A DNA stretch of 64,000 nucleotides from Arthrobacter sp. ISL-5 (GTDB taxonomy: Bacteria > Actinomycetota > Actinomycetes > Actinomycetales > Micrococcaceae), in assembly GCF_018613835.1 (NCBI RefSeq), contig NZ_JAGGPM010000027.1, positions 27,156 through 91,155 on the forward strand, read 5' to 3'. The position numbers were made by a program, and so were the translations under genes. Under the pieces are notes generated by a model, which was given only the letters and a program-made list of their open reading frames with translations, did no database searches and was not told where the DNA came from. Shown piece after piece: positions 43,701-56,927 of the stretch. Every line of letters begins with the position of its first letter. Positions within the stretch are counted from its first letter, which is position 1.

Positions 43701-44666
43701 CTAGGGAACCAGCAGCACTTTGCCGGTGGTGCGGCGGCCTTCGAGGTCCTCATGGGCCTGCCGGGCCTCGGCCAGCGGATACGTGGCGCCGATCCGGACG
43801 CTGAGGTCCCCGTTGGCTGCGGCCGCGAAGATCTCTCCGGCGCGCCAGTGCCGCTCCTGCTCATTGAGCAGGAAATGGGCGAGCGACGGCCGTGTCAGCG
43901 TCAGGGATCCGCCGGCATTCAGCCGCTGGGGCTCAAAAGCCGGGACGGGACCGGAGGCGGCGCCGAACAGGACCAGGGAACCCCTGGTGCGCAGGCAGGA
44001 CAGTGAACCGTCGAACGTGTCCCTTCCGACGCCGTCGTACACCACGTGCACGCCGGCCCCGTCCGTCAGTTCCCGGACGTGGTGCGGGAAGCCGTGGTAG
44101 CGCAGCACATGGTCCGCGCCGGCTTCCCGGGCGAGTGCTTCCTTCTCATCAGTGGAAACAGTGGTGATGACGCGTGCTCCCTTGGCTTTGAGCAACTGGA
44201 TCAGCAGGAGGCCGACTCCGCCGGCGCCGGCATGCGTCAGGACCGTGTGGCCGGGTTCCACGCGGAAAGAGGAGTTGATGAGGTAGTGGGCGGTCATGCC
44301 CTGCAGCGGCAGTGCGGCCGCCGTGAGATCGTCCAGGCCGTCCGGCACGGGAAGGGCCTTCCTGGCGTCCAGGACGGTGTAGCCGGCGTAGCACCGCGAA
44401 CCTTCAGCGGTGGCCACCCGGTCTCCGACGGCGAAGGTGGTGACGCCCTCGCCGATTTCTTCGACGGTTCCCGAGGCCTCGGAACCGGGGGTGAACGGGA
44501 ACGGCACCTTGTACGTGCCGTTCCGCTGGTAGGTGTCAATGAAGTTGACGCCGGCGGCCGCCACCTTGACGAGGAGCTGGCCCGGGCCCGGAACGGGGCG
44601 GTCCACCTCCGCGAAATCCAGGACTTCGGGTCCGCCGGGCTGCGGGGCAACGATGGCGTGCGTCAT
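43701..44666 (-). CDS. Quinone oxidoreductase, zinc-free MDR family
   Basis: This 321-residue protein is a medium-chain reductase of the NADPH:quinone reductase (QOR/crystallin) type. 'AAGVNFIDTYQRNGTYKVPF' and 'GSEASGTVEEIGEGVTTFAV' give the catalytic domain, without the zinc-ligand cysteines of alcohol dehydrogenases. The Rossmann motif is 'VLTHAGAGGVGLLLIQLLKA' (about residues 145-164). ATG 44666 with AAGGAGA upstream is chosen over an earlier in-frame ATG. It probably reduces quinones or other alpha,beta-unsaturated carbonyls. Downstream, two TTAACCAG copies 15 bases apart sit in the gap to the NRPS gene. Confidence 0.92.
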   Translation of the reverse strand: MTHAIVAPQPGGPEVLDFAEVDRPVPGPGQLLVKVAAAGVNFIDTYQRNGTYKVPFPFTPGSEASGTVEEIGEGVTTFAVGDRVATAEGSRCYAGYTVLDARKALPVPDGLDDLTAAALPLQGMTAHYLINSSFRVEPGHTVLTHAGAGGVGLLLIQLLKAKGARVITTVSTDEKEALAREAGADHVLRYHGFPHHVRELTDGAGVHVVYDGVGRDTFDGSLSCLRTRGSLVLFGAASGPVPAFEPQRLNAGGSLTLTRPSLAHFLLNEQERHWRAGEIFAAAANGDLSVRIGATYPLAEARQAHEDLEGRRTTGKVLLVP

Positions 44667-44757
44667 TGAATCTCTCCTTCTCCGGCCCGGGACCTCCGGC
44701 ACCTGATCCTCATCTCATCCTAGGGACCGGGGCGCTGAAGGGTGAAGTCGGACCGAC

Positions 44758-44809
44758 GTTCAGTAACGCGGTTCAGTAACGCCGTTCCCTAACGCGGCTC
44801 AGTAACGCC
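44758..44809 (-). repeat. Four 13-bp tandem repeats across the desaturase stop
   Basis: Plus-strand units are 'gttcagtaacgcg' (44758), 'gttcagtaacgcc' (44771), 'gttccctaacgcg' (44784) and 'gctcagtaacgcc' (44797). The gene's TGA stop lies in the last of these. Read in the gene direction, the copies repeat the last codons and the stop. Confidence 0.9.
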
Positions 44810-45902
44810 GGGTGACGGTGGCCATGGGGCATTCGAAGCGCCGACCGGCGGCGAGGCCCACCTCGTTGAGGTAGCGGACGATGATGCCGTAGGACGCCGT
44901 GAGCGTCGTCTCCGTGAAGGGAATGCCGTGGGTGTCGCAGTACTGCCGCACGATCGCCGTCGCCTTGTGCAGCTGCGGGCGGGCCATGTCGGGGAAGAGG
45001 TGGTGTTCGACCTGGCGGTTGAGGCCGCCGAGCAGGATGTCCATGAACCGGCCGCCGGAGATGTTCCGGGAGGTGAGGACCTGCCGGCTGAGGAAATCAA
45101 CGCGGCTGTCTGCCGGAAGGACCGGCATGCCCTTGTGGTTGGGCGCAAAGGAGGCCCCCATGTAGAAGCCGAAAACGGCGAGCTGGACGCCGATGAAGGC
45201 GAAAGCCATGCCGATCGGAAGGAAGGTGAAGGCGAGGATCGGAAGGACACTGAGCCTGGCCAGGAGGATGGGCAGTTCAACCCAGCGGTGGGTGACCTTG
45301 GCGCGGCGGAAGATGAAGCGGACCGAATCAATCTGCAGGCCCAGGCCCACGAGGAACAGCAGCGGGAAGAAGAACCAGCCCTGTTTGCGGGTGAGGAACG
45401 AGAGGCGGCCCTGGCGGCCGGCGGCGGCTTCCGGGTGGAACGCGAGGGCGCCCGTGGCGATGTCCGGGTCCTTGGAGATGACGTTCGGGTGGTTGTGGTG
45501 CGCCCCGTGTTTCTGCTCCCACCAGGAGTAGCTGATGCCGGCCACGGAGGTGGCGATCAGCCGCGCCGACCAGTCGTTGGCCCGCCGGGAGGCAAAGATC
45601 TGGCGGTGCCCCGCTTCATGGGCGAGGAAGCTCAACTGCGTGCAGATGATTCCTAGGGCTGCCGCGATGAGGAGCTGGAACCAGCTCTGTCCGATCAGCG
45701 CGAAGCCAAACCAGGTGGCCGTCATCAGAACCACGAGGCTCGAAAAAATGGTGATGTAGAAGCCTTGGCGACGTTCCAGCAACCCGGCTGCGCGGACTGA
45801 TTTCAGCAGTTCCGAATAGCTCTGGGTCACGTGATTGGACTGGCTGATCCTGGATTGGCGGACCCCTGACTGCGGGCGCTCTGAAGTGATGGTGGGGGTC
45901 AT
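44799..45902 (-). CDS. Membrane fatty-acid desaturase
   Basis: This 367-residue membrane-bound diiron desaturase has three histidine boxes: 'FLAHEAGHRQIF' (HxxxH), 'QKHGAHHNHPNVI' (HxxHH) and 'NRQVEHHLFPDM' (QxxHH). The QxxHH form is typical of linoleoyl-CoA/front-end and related acyl-CoA desaturases. Four or more hydrophobic helices are present ('ITIFSSLVVLMTATWFGFAL', 'LPILAFTFLPIGMAFAFIGV'). Double-bond position and substrate (acyl-CoA or phospholipid) are not known. It likely adjusts membrane fluidity, for example in cold. No cytochrome b5 domain is fused. The C-terminus 'MATVTRRY' runs into a stop-containing repeat. Confidence 0.92.
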   Translation of the reverse strand: MTPTITSERPQSGVRQSRISQSNHVTQSYSELLKSVRAAGLLERRQGFYITIFSSLVVLMTATWFGFALIGQSWFQLLIAAALGIICTQLSFLAHEAGHRQIFASRRANDWSARLIATSVAGISYSWWEQKHGAHHNHPNVISKDPDIATGALAFHPEAAAGRQGRLSFLTRKQGWFFFPLLFLVGLGLQIDSVRFIFRRAKVTHRWVELPILLARLSVLPILAFTFLPIGMAFAFIGVQLAVFGFYMGASFAPNHKGMPVLPADSRVDFLSRQVLTSRNISGGRFMDILLGGLNRQVEHHLFPDMARPQLHKATAIVRQYCDTHGIPFTETTLTASYGIIVRYLNEVGLAAGRRFECPMATVTRRY

Positions 45903-45920
45903 GAACGGCCTGCCTCGTAA

Positions 45921-48307
<2,387 letters not shown>

Positions 48308-48338
48308 ATCCACCCAGCCACCCCTGGAGAACAGCAGC

Positions 48339-49298
48339 ATGAACACCCAGACCCGCGAGACCACGTCCATGAGCGATGCCCAGGGCAAGGCCGGCACGCT
48401 GATCGAGGCCCTGCCGTGGATCCAGCGCTTCGCCGGAACCACCATGGTGATCAAGTACGGCGGCAACGCCATGGTCAACGATGAACTCCGCCGCGCGTTC
48501 GCTGAAGACGTCGTGTTCCTCCACCATGTGGGGATCCACCCCGTGGTGGTCCACGGCGGCGGCCCGCAGATCAACGCCATGCTGAGCCGGCTGGGAATCG
48601 AATCCGAGTTCAAGGGCGGCCTGCGCGTCACCACCCCCGAGGCGATGGACGTGGTGCGCATGGTCCTCACCGGCCAGGTGGGCCGCGAGCTCGTGGGCCT
48701 GATCAACTCCCACGGTCCGTACGCCGTGGGCATGTCCGGCGAGGACGGCGGCCTGCTGCGCGCCGTCCGCACCGGAACGGTCGTCGACGGCGAAGAGGTG
48801 GACCTGGGCCTGGTGGGCGAGGTTGTGGGCGTGAACCCGGAGGGAATCGTCGACATCCTGGCCGCAGGCCGGATTCCGGTGATCTCCACCGTGGCCCCGG
48901 AAATTTTCGACGACGGCACGGGCGACGGCGGAGGGCAGCGGGTCCAGACCACCGGGCAGGTCCTCAACGTCAATGCGGACACCGCCGCTGCCGCGTTGGC
49001 CGAAGCGCTGGGCGCCTCCAAGCTGGTGATCCTGACCGACGTCGAAGGCCTGTTCGCGAACTGGCCGGACCGCTCGTCCCTGATTTCGTCGCTGACCGCC
49101 TCCGAACTCCGGGATCTTCTGCCGTCGCTCGAATCCGGCATGATCCCCAAGATGGAGGCCTGCCTCAAGGCAGTCGACGGCGGGGTGGAGCGTGCGCACA
49201 TCGTGGACGGGCGCCTGGCCCACTCCATGCTGCTTGAAACATTTACGACGGCGGGGATCGGTACGCAAGTGGTCCCGGACGAGGAGACGAACGCATGA
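48339..49298 (+). CDS. argB: Acetylglutamate kinase
   Basis: ArgB phosphorylates N-acetylglutamate and is usually the arginine-inhibited step. The amino-acid kinase fold shows '[20 protein letters not shown]', '[20 protein letters not shown]', '[20 protein letters not shown]', 'ILTDVEGLF' and '[20 protein letters not shown]'. Length is 319 residues, including about 25 N-terminal residues before the kinase core; such N-terminal helices are linked to arginine sensing in hexameric enzymes. ATG 48339 has GGAG upstream. A second in-frame ATG is at 48369. The stop overlaps argD by four bases. Confidence 0.97.
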   Translation: MNTQTRETTSMSDAQGKAGTLIEALPWIQRFAGTTMVIKYGGNAMVNDELRRAFAEDVVFLHHVGIHPVVVHGGGPQINAMLSRLGIESEFKGGLRVTTPEAMDVVRMVLTGQVGRELVGLINSHGPYAVGMSGEDGGLLRAVRTGTVVDGEEVDLGLVGEVVGVNPEGIVDILAAGRIPVISTVAPEIFDDGTGDGGGQRVQTTGQVLNVNADTAAAALAEALGASKLVILTDVEGLFANWPDRSSLISSLTASELRDLLPSLESGMIPKMEACLKAVDGGVERAHIVDGRLAHSMLLETFTTAGIGTQVVPDEETNA

Positions 49299-50569
49299 GC
49301 AACCTTGAACAATCAGCAGTCGTTGAGCAGTCGCCGGTGGCTGAGCTGGTAGAAACGCGCGGCCATGCCGGCGCCGAATGGCTGGCGCGCTACTCGTCAT
49401 CGCTCATGGGCGTCTTCGGCACGCCCCAGCGCGTCCTGGTCCGCGGAGCCGGCTGCCTGGTCTGGGACGCCGACGGCAAGGAATACCTGGACCTGCTCGG
49501 CGGCATCGCGGTGAACGCCCTGGGCCACGCCCACCCGTTCGTGACCTCGGTGATCGCCAGCCAACTGGCCACGCTGGGGCACGTTTCGAACTTTTTCACC
49601 AGCCCCACGCAGATCGCCCTGGCCGAGAGGCTGCTGGCACTGAGCAAGGCGCCGGCGGGCTCGAAGGTCTTCTTCACCAACTCCGGCACCGAGGCCAATG
49701 AGGCCGCCTTCAAACTGGCCCGCCGTAATTCGGCCGGACCTGACGGCAAGCCCAGGACCAGGATCATCGCGCTGGAGGGCGCCTTCCACGGCCGGACCAT
49801 GGGGGCTCTGGCCCTCACGGCGAAGGAAGCCTACCGGGCTCCCTTCGAACCGATGCCCGGCGGTGTGGTGCACATTCCGTTCGGCGACATTGACGCCCTC
49901 CGCAACGCAGTGGACGACACCGTCGCCGCCGTCTTCCTGGAACCCATCCAGGGCGAAGCCGGCGTCCGGCCCCTCCCGGCCGGCTACCTGCAGGCGGCCC
50001 GCGAGCTCACGTCGCAGGCCGGTGCCCTGCTGATCCTGGATGAGGTGCAGACGGGCATCGGCCGCACCGGAAAATGGCTGGCCAGCGAAGACGCCGGGAT
50101 TGTTCCCGACGCCGTGACCCTGGCCAAGGGGCTCGGCGGCGGTTTCCCCATCGGAGCCCTTGTCACGTTCGGCGAAAAGACCTCGTCCCTCCTGACGGCC
50201 GGACAGCACGGCACCACGTTCGGCGGAAACCCGGTGGCCACGGCCGCCGCCCTGGCCACGCTCCACGCCGTCGAAAGCCAGCACGTGCTGGACAACGTCC
50301 GGGCGGTGGGGGAGCATCTCCGCGCCGCCCTGGCCGCCGTCGACGGTGTCACGGAGGTCCGCGGGGAGGGACTCCTGATCGGCTTCGACCTCGACGCCGA
50401 GGTTGCCCCCGCCGCCGTGACGGCCGCGCTCGACGCCGGCTTCATCATCAACAGCCCCGGGCCGCGGACCATCCGCCTGGCCCCGCCGCTGATCCTCACG
50501 GAAGATCAGGCGGACCGTTTTCTGGCCGCCCTTCCGGCCATCCTGCAAACCGCAAAGGAAGCACAGTGA
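49295..50569 (+). CDS. argD: Acetylornithine aminotransferase
   Basis: ArgD is a class III PLP aminotransferase that makes N-acetylornithine. Motifs are '[20 protein letters not shown]', '[18 protein letters not shown]', '[20 protein letters not shown]', '[18 protein letters not shown]' and the PLP-lysine region '[20 protein letters not shown]' (about residue 275). Length is 424 residues with an extra 30-residue N-terminus containing [15 protein letters not shown] 49295 overlaps the argB stop. The stop overlaps the argF GTG in a short repeat 'gcacagtgact' / 'gcagcagtgact'. Confidence 0.96.
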   Translation: MSNLEQSAVVEQSPVAELVETRGHAGAEWLARYSSSLMGVFGTPQRVLVRGAGCLVWDADGKEYLDLLGGIAVNALGHAHPFVTSVIASQLATLGHVSNFFTSPTQIALAERLLALSKAPAGSKVFFTNSGTEANEAAFKLARRNSAGPDGKPRTRIIALEGAFHGRTMGALALTAKEAYRAPFEPMPGGVVHIPFGDIDALRNAVDDTVAAVFLEPIQGEAGVRPLPAGYLQAARELTSQAGALLILDEVQTGIGRTGKWLASEDAGIVPDAVTLAKGLGGGFPIGALVTFGEKTSSLLTAGQHGTTFGGNPVATAAALATLHAVESQHVLDNVRAVGEHLRAALAAVDGVTEVRGEGLLIGFDLDAEVAPAAVTAALDAGFIINSPGPRTIRLAPPLILTEDQADRFLAALPAILQTAKEAQ

Positions 50570-51609
50570 CTGCAGCAGTGACTCCCAAACCCCTGACCCG
50601 CCACTTTCTCAAGGACACCGACCTCAGCCCGGCCGAGCAGGCCGAGGTCCTGGAGCTGGCCGTCCGCCTGAAAGCGGCGCCCTACAGTGTCCAGCCCTTT
50701 GCCGCAGACGGCAACGGCCGCAAGACCGTGGCCGTGATCTTCGACAAGACCTCCACCCGGACCCGGGTTTCCTTCGCCACCGGCGTTGCGGACATGGGCG
50801 GCAACGCCCTGATCATCAACCCCGGCGAGGCGCAGATCGGCCACAAGGAATCCGTGGAGGACACGGCCAAGGTGCTGGAGCGCATGGTCTCCACCATCGT
50901 GTGGCGGACCGGCGCGCACTCGGGCCTGGTCGCGATGGCGGAAAACTCCCGGGTTCCCGTGATCAACGCCCTCTGCGATGACTACCACCCCTGCCAGCTG
51001 CTGGCGGACCTCCTGGCCGTCAAGGAGCACAAGGGCGAACTCAAGGGGCTCACCATGGCCTACCTGGGGGACGCCGCCAACAACATGGCCAACTCCTACC
51101 TGCTGGCCGGTGTCACCGCCGGAATGCACGTCCGGATCGCCGGCCCCGAAGGCTACCTGCCGGCGGACGGCATCGTGGCGGCAGCCCGGGAACGCGCCGC
51201 CGAAACCGGCGGCTCCGTCCTCATCACCACGGACGCCGCGGAAGCGCTCAAGGGCGCTGACGTCGTGGCCACCGACACCTGGGTGTCCATGGGCCAGGAG
51301 GCGGAAAAGGAAGCCCGGCTGCAGCTCTTCCGCGAGTACTCCGTCGACGAGGCCGCAATGGCGCACGCGGCGGAAGACGCCGTCGTGCTTCACTGCCTTC
51401 CCGCCTACCGGGGCTATGAAATTTCGGCGGGCGTCATTGACGGCCCGCAGTCCATCGTCTGGGACGAGGCCGAAAACCGCCTGCACGCGCAGAAGGCACT
51501 GATGGCCTGGCTCATGCACCAGTCCGGACTGGCAGTTGTCGACGGGCTGGCGCCGGTCGATGGGCTGGCGCCGGTGCCAGGGCAGACGCCGGCCACCGGG
51601 CAGGCCTAG
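50566..51609 (+). CDS. argF: Ornithine carbamoyltransferase
   Basis: ArgF joins carbamoyl phosphate and ornithine to citrulline. 'FDKTSTRTRVSFATGVAD' is the carbamoyl-phosphate STRT site (about residues 60-77). 'VWRTGAHSGLVAMAENSRVP' and 'NALCDDYHPCQLLADLLAVK' contact ornithine. 'VATDTWVSMGQEAEKEAR' and 'VLHCLPAYRGYEIS' are typical of OTCase. The enzyme core ends near residue 325. The last 23 residues, VDGLAPVDGLAPVPGQTPATGQA, come from 18-bp DNA repeats ending at the stop and are not part of the family. The start is GTG 50566. Confidence 0.97.
   Translation: MTAAVTPKPLTRHFLKDTDLSPAEQAEVLELAVRLKAAPYSVQPFAADGNGRKTVAVIFDKTSTRTRVSFATGVADMGGNALIINPGEAQIGHKESVEDTAKVLERMVSTIVWRTGAHSGLVAMAENSRVPVINALCDDYHPCQLLADLLAVKEHKGELKGLTMAYLGDAANNMANSYLLAGVTAGMHVRIAGPEGYLPADGIVAAARERAAETGGSVLITTDAAEALKGADVVATDTWVSMGQEAEKEARLQLFREYSVDEAAMAHAAEDAVVLHCLPAYRGYEISAGVIDGPQSIVWDEAENRLHAQKALMAWLMHQSGLAVVDGLAPVDGLAPVPGQTPATGQA
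51538..51609 (+). repeat. Four 18-bp tandem repeats ending at the argF stop
   Basis: Units start at 51538, 51556, 51574 and 51592. The first two ('gtcgacgggctggcgccg', 'gtcgatgggctggcgccg') differ at one base and the others are degenerate. The fourth unit ends exactly with the TAG stop. Confidence 0.85.
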
Positions 51610-52146
51610 TTGTCCGTCCAGCCCCCGTCGCCGGGCGCGAGCCCGGCCACCAAGACGGCCCGCCAGGCGCGGATCACCGCGATCCTGACGGGCGAGTCGG
51701 TGCGCTCCCAGGCCGAGCTTGCCGCGCTGCTGGCCGACGACGGCGTACAGGTCACCCAGGCCACGCTGTCCCGGGACCTCGTGGAGCTCGGGGCCGTCCG
51801 CGTGCGCGGCAAGGAGGGCGTCCTGGTTTATGCCGTCCCCGGCGAGGGCGGGGAACGGGCTGCCAAGAGCGGGGTCAGCCAGGAAATCCTCGACGCGCGG
51901 CTGGCCAGGCTGTGCGGGGAGCTGCTGGTGACGGCCGAGGCCTCCGCCAACATCGCCGTGCTGCGGACCCCTCCCGGGGCCGCGAATTTCCTCGCCCTGG
52001 CGATAGACCATTCCGTGATGCCGTCCATCCTGGGCACCATTGCGGGGGACGACACCGTGCTGCTGGTTGCCCGGGATCCGCAGGGCGGGCCCGAGCTTGC
52101 GGCGCGGTTCCTGCAGCTCGCCGAGGAAGCCGGCACCAGCCAGTAG
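51610..52146 (+). CDS. argR: Arginine repressor ArgR
   Basis: ArgR senses arginine and represses the arg operon. The N-terminal winged helix has '[20 protein letters not shown]' and '[20 protein letters not shown]' with '[20 protein letters not shown]' (about residues 16-76). The C-terminal hexamerisation and arginine-binding domain includes '[20 protein letters not shown]' and '[20 protein letters not shown]' and '[20 protein letters not shown]', with the Asp pair for arginine in GDD. TTG 51610 begins right after the argF stop. Location inside the operon means it represses its own synthesis, probably through the sites before argC. Confidence 0.96.
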   Translation: MSVQPPSPGASPATKTARQARITAILTGESVRSQAELAALLADDGVQVTQATLSRDLVELGAVRVRGKEGVLVYAVPGEGGERAAKSGVSQEILDARLARLCGELLVTAEASANIAVLRTPPGAANFLALAIDHSVMPSILGTIAGDDTVLLVARDPQGGPELAARFLQLAEEAGTSQ

Positions 52147-52193
52147 CCGGCCGCCACGCGGCTGCGTGCGGCGGTGTGGCAGGCTTTACCGAA

Positions 52194-52220
52194 CGAATTT
52201 TTTCAGGCGAATTTCTTCAG
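52194..52220 (+). repeat. 14-bp imperfect duplication before argG
   Basis: 'cgaattttttcagg' (52194-52207) is followed by 'cgaatttcttcag' (52208-52220), one mismatch in 13. It lies in the 111-base gap between argR and argG, which is AT-rich compared with the genes and may hold an internal promoter. Confidence 0.7.
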
Positions 52221-52257
52221 ACAAGCATGATCAACAAAACAACTAAGGAGCATTTCC

Positions 52258-54896
<2,639 letters not shown>

Positions 54897-54900
54897 CAGC

Positions 54901-54998
54901 CACACGCTCTCTCACTTGTTGCAGCTTTTTGGCCGACGCTCCTGCACCACCTGCAGGAGGGTCGGCGGATTTTCTGCGAAAAGTGAGAGAGCGTTGTG
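54901..54998. repeat. 98-bp nested palindromic element
   Basis: Outer arms 54901-54917 and 54981-54998 pair over 17 bp with one bulged base (core 'acgctctctcactt'). Inside, GCAG/CTGC can pair. The inner stem GCCGAC-g-CTCCTGCA / TGCAGGAG-g-GTCGGC (54932-54946 with 54952-54966) closes a five-base loop. It could be a REP- or MITE-like element, an mRNA-stabilising hairpin or a terminator. It has no ORF. Confidence 0.8.
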
Positions 54999-55034
54999 CG
55001 TTTACCGCCGAAGACTCACCACTACCATTGCGCC

Positions 55035-55574
55035 ATGAGCGATGCCTTCCGCCAGTACCTGCGTGCCCTCCCGGACTTCCCGGAAGACCTTCCGGAGTTC
55101 AACCCCGACGAGGCACCGGACGACCCCGCCGAGCTCTTCCGCCAATGGCTCCGCGAAGCCCTGGCCGCGGGCGTGCCGCAGCCGCATGCGTGCAGTCTGG
55201 CCACCGCCCGCTACGACGGCCAGCCGTCCTCCAGAACGCTGATCCTCAAGAACATCGACCACGACGGCTGGCACATCGCCACTTCCAGGTCCTCGCGTAA
55301 GGGCCGGGAGCTCGCCGCCAACCCCAGGGCGGCGCTGAACTTCTACTGGCCGCCACAGGGCAGGCAGGTCCGCGTTGCGGGGCCCGTGGTGGAGCTCTCC
55401 GCCGAGGCGTCCGCAGCGGACTGGAACGCCAGACCCGGCGCCGACGGATCGGACAATCCGGACTGGCAGCTGTACGCCGTTCACCCGCTGGAGATTGAAT
55501 TCTGGCAGGCCCGGCACGACCGCCGGCACATCAGGCACTTCTACGGCCCCGGCCGGGCGCGGGACCTGCGTTAA
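55035..55574 (+). CDS. Pyridoxamine 5'-phosphate oxidase family protein
   Basis: This 179-residue FMN-binding split-barrel protein is PdxH-like. 'ACSLATARYDGQPSSRTLIL' and 'KNIDHDGWHIATSRSSRKGR' resemble the PdxH FMN and PLP region, and 'ANPRAALNFYWPPQGRQVRV' and 'PLEIEFWQARHDRRH' match the C-terminal motif where PdxH has an Arg/His PLP contact. It is shorter than true PdxH (about 218), so vitamin B6 oxidase activity is possible but unproven. ATG 55035 is six bases after TACCAT (55023-55028), giving a leaderless start just right of the palindromic element. Confidence 0.82.
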   Translation: MSDAFRQYLRALPDFPEDLPEFNPDEAPDDPAELFRQWLREALAAGVPQPHACSLATARYDGQPSSRTLILKNIDHDGWHIATSRSSRKGRELAANPRAALNFYWPPQGRQVRVAGPVVELSAEASAADWNARPGADGSDNPDWQLYAVHPLEIEFWQARHDRRHIRHFYGPGRARDLR

Positions 55575-55604
55575 GCCAGATTAACTGTCCGCTACGATTG
55601 CCGT

Positions 55605-56342
55605 ATGACCGCAATCACACCGGACACGCTGCTCGCCGAACTCCACAAAGCTGCCGACGTCGTTGCCGCCCAAGCCGGCAAACTCACCGAAGAAGACGTC
55701 CCGGCACCCTCACTGCTGGCGGGCTGGACCCGCGGACATGTGCTGGCGCACATCACCGGAATCTCGAATGCCATGGCCCGGCAACTGGAATTCGCCGCCC
55801 GCGGTGAAACGGTGGAGCTGTACGACGGCGGCTACGACGGCCGCACGAATGCCATCGAAGCGGCCGCCGGCCACGGGATCGACGAACACCGCCGCGACCT
55901 CGCCGCGGCGCTCGAACGGGCCCTGCAGGCGTTCGACTCGCTTGAACCCGGCGGCTGGCAGGTTCCCATTTCCTACCGCGGGGGAGTGGTGTTCGACGGC
56001 GGCCTGGCCTTGTGGCGCGAGCTCGTGATCCATGCGTCCGACCTCGGCACCGGGCGCGGGCCGGAAACCTGGAGCAGGCAGTTCTGCGAAAGCCTCTTCG
56101 ATTTCCTGTCGGCCCGCGTGCCGGAGGGACAGAAGTTCGTGCTCCAGCCCCTCGGCTTGCCGCCCGTGGCAATCGGTGCCGGCGGGCGTTCCACGGTCAT
56201 CAGCGGAATGGTCACTGACATCGCGGCGTGGCTCGCCGGCCGCGAACCTTCACTCGGAAGCTTGCGCGCCTCGGCGGCGGCCGACGGCGTGGATCTGCCG
56301 GAGCTGCTGCCATGGCCGTCGGGAGTTCCGGCGTCCAAGTAG
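55605..56342 (+). CDS. Maleylpyruvate isomerase family mycothiol-dependent enzyme
   Basis: This 245-residue protein has the DinB-like mycothiol-dependent fold. The N-terminal domain shows 'LLAGWTRGHVLAHITGISNA' (about residues 39-58, with the metal-site His) and 'HRRDLAAALERALQAF', and the third metal-ligand region is 'WRELVIHASDLGTG'. The C-terminal part ('SVRAPEG'-like stretch, 'VISGMVTDIAAWLAGRE') is the SCP2-like or family-specific domain. The true substrate is unknown; maleylpyruvate isomerisation is only the founding activity. ATG 55605 follows TACGAT (55593-55598) by six bases. Confidence 0.88.
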   Translation: MTAITPDTLLAELHKAADVVAAQAGKLTEEDVPAPSLLAGWTRGHVLAHITGISNAMARQLEFAARGETVELYDGGYDGRTNAIEAAAGHGIDEHRRDLAAALERALQAFDSLEPGGWQVPISYRGGVVFDGGLALWRELVIHASDLGTGRGPETWSRQFCESLFDFLSARVPEGQKFVLQPLGLPPVAIGAGGRSTVISGMVTDIAAWLAGREPSLGSLRASAAADGVDLPELLPWPSGVPASK

Positions 56343-56366
56343 GGACGCGGCCGGGCACCGCCTGGC

Positions 56367-56927
56367 CTAACGCACCTGCGCCGTAAGGGAGTCCGCCGCG
56401 AGTGATTCCGCTGTGAGAGCATCCGTTGTGAGCGATTCCCTTTCGCGGGCCAGCAGGCTTTCCTTGACGCGGAGCCCCCACCGGAAGCCGCCAAGGGTGC
56501 CATCCGTCCGGACCACCCGGTGGCACGGCACGAATAGTGCAGCGGCATTGAAGGCGCACGCGCTGGCGGCCGCGCGCACTGCCTTCGAGTTGCCTGAGAG
56601 TGCCGCGTACTCCGTGTACGTAACGGGGGCTCCCGGGCTGACGGTGCGCAGCACGTCCCAGGCGTGGGAACGGAACGGTCCTGACTTCTGCAGCACGGGC
56701 ACGCTCATGGCCGGCGCGGGGTCGCCTGCGTAGAAGGCCTCCACCGCCGCGGAAATGGGGCCGAGATCGTCCACGGCATCGTAGGACTCGGGCATCAGCT
56801 CCGGATGGATCTGGCCGGTGAGTTCGCCGGTGTCCGCCGTCCAACCCGACGCCAGCACCACACCGTCCCGGGCAATGATGGTGAACGGGCCGTCCGGGGT
56901 GGCCATCGTGAGTAGCTGGGCTTTCAT
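56367..56927 (-). CDS. ogt: Methylated-DNA--protein-cysteine methyltransferase
   Basis: Ogt removes methyl groups from O6-methylguanine by transfer to its own cysteine. The active-site region is '[20 protein letters not shown]' (PCHR cysteine, about residue 124), and '[20 protein letters not shown]' with 'AAASACAFN' forms the DNA-binding helix-turn-helix and Arg finger area. ATG 56927 is chosen because '[20 protein letters not shown]' is the family N-terminus, and it overlaps the ada-alkA stop by four bases. The last 20 residues are a repeat tail ([20 protein letters not shown]) from four 15-bp units. Confidence 0.93.
   Translation of the reverse strand: MKAQLLTMATPDGPFTIIARDGVVLASGWTADTGELTGQIHPELMPESYDAVDDLGPISAAVEAFYAGDPAPAMSVPVLQKSGPFRSHAWDVLRTVSPGAPVTYTEYAALSGNSKAVRAAASACAFNAAALFVPCHRVVRTDGTLGGFRWGLRVKESLLARERESLTTDALTAESLAADSLTAQVR
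56380..56439 (-). repeat. Four 15-bp tandem repeats forming the ogt tail
   Basis: Plus-strand units start at 56380, 56395, 56410 and 56425 ('gccgtaagggagtcc', 'gccgcgagtgattcc', 'gctgtgagagcatcc', 'gttgtgagcgattcc'). They are in frame and end 10 bases from the stop codon. Confidence 0.8.
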
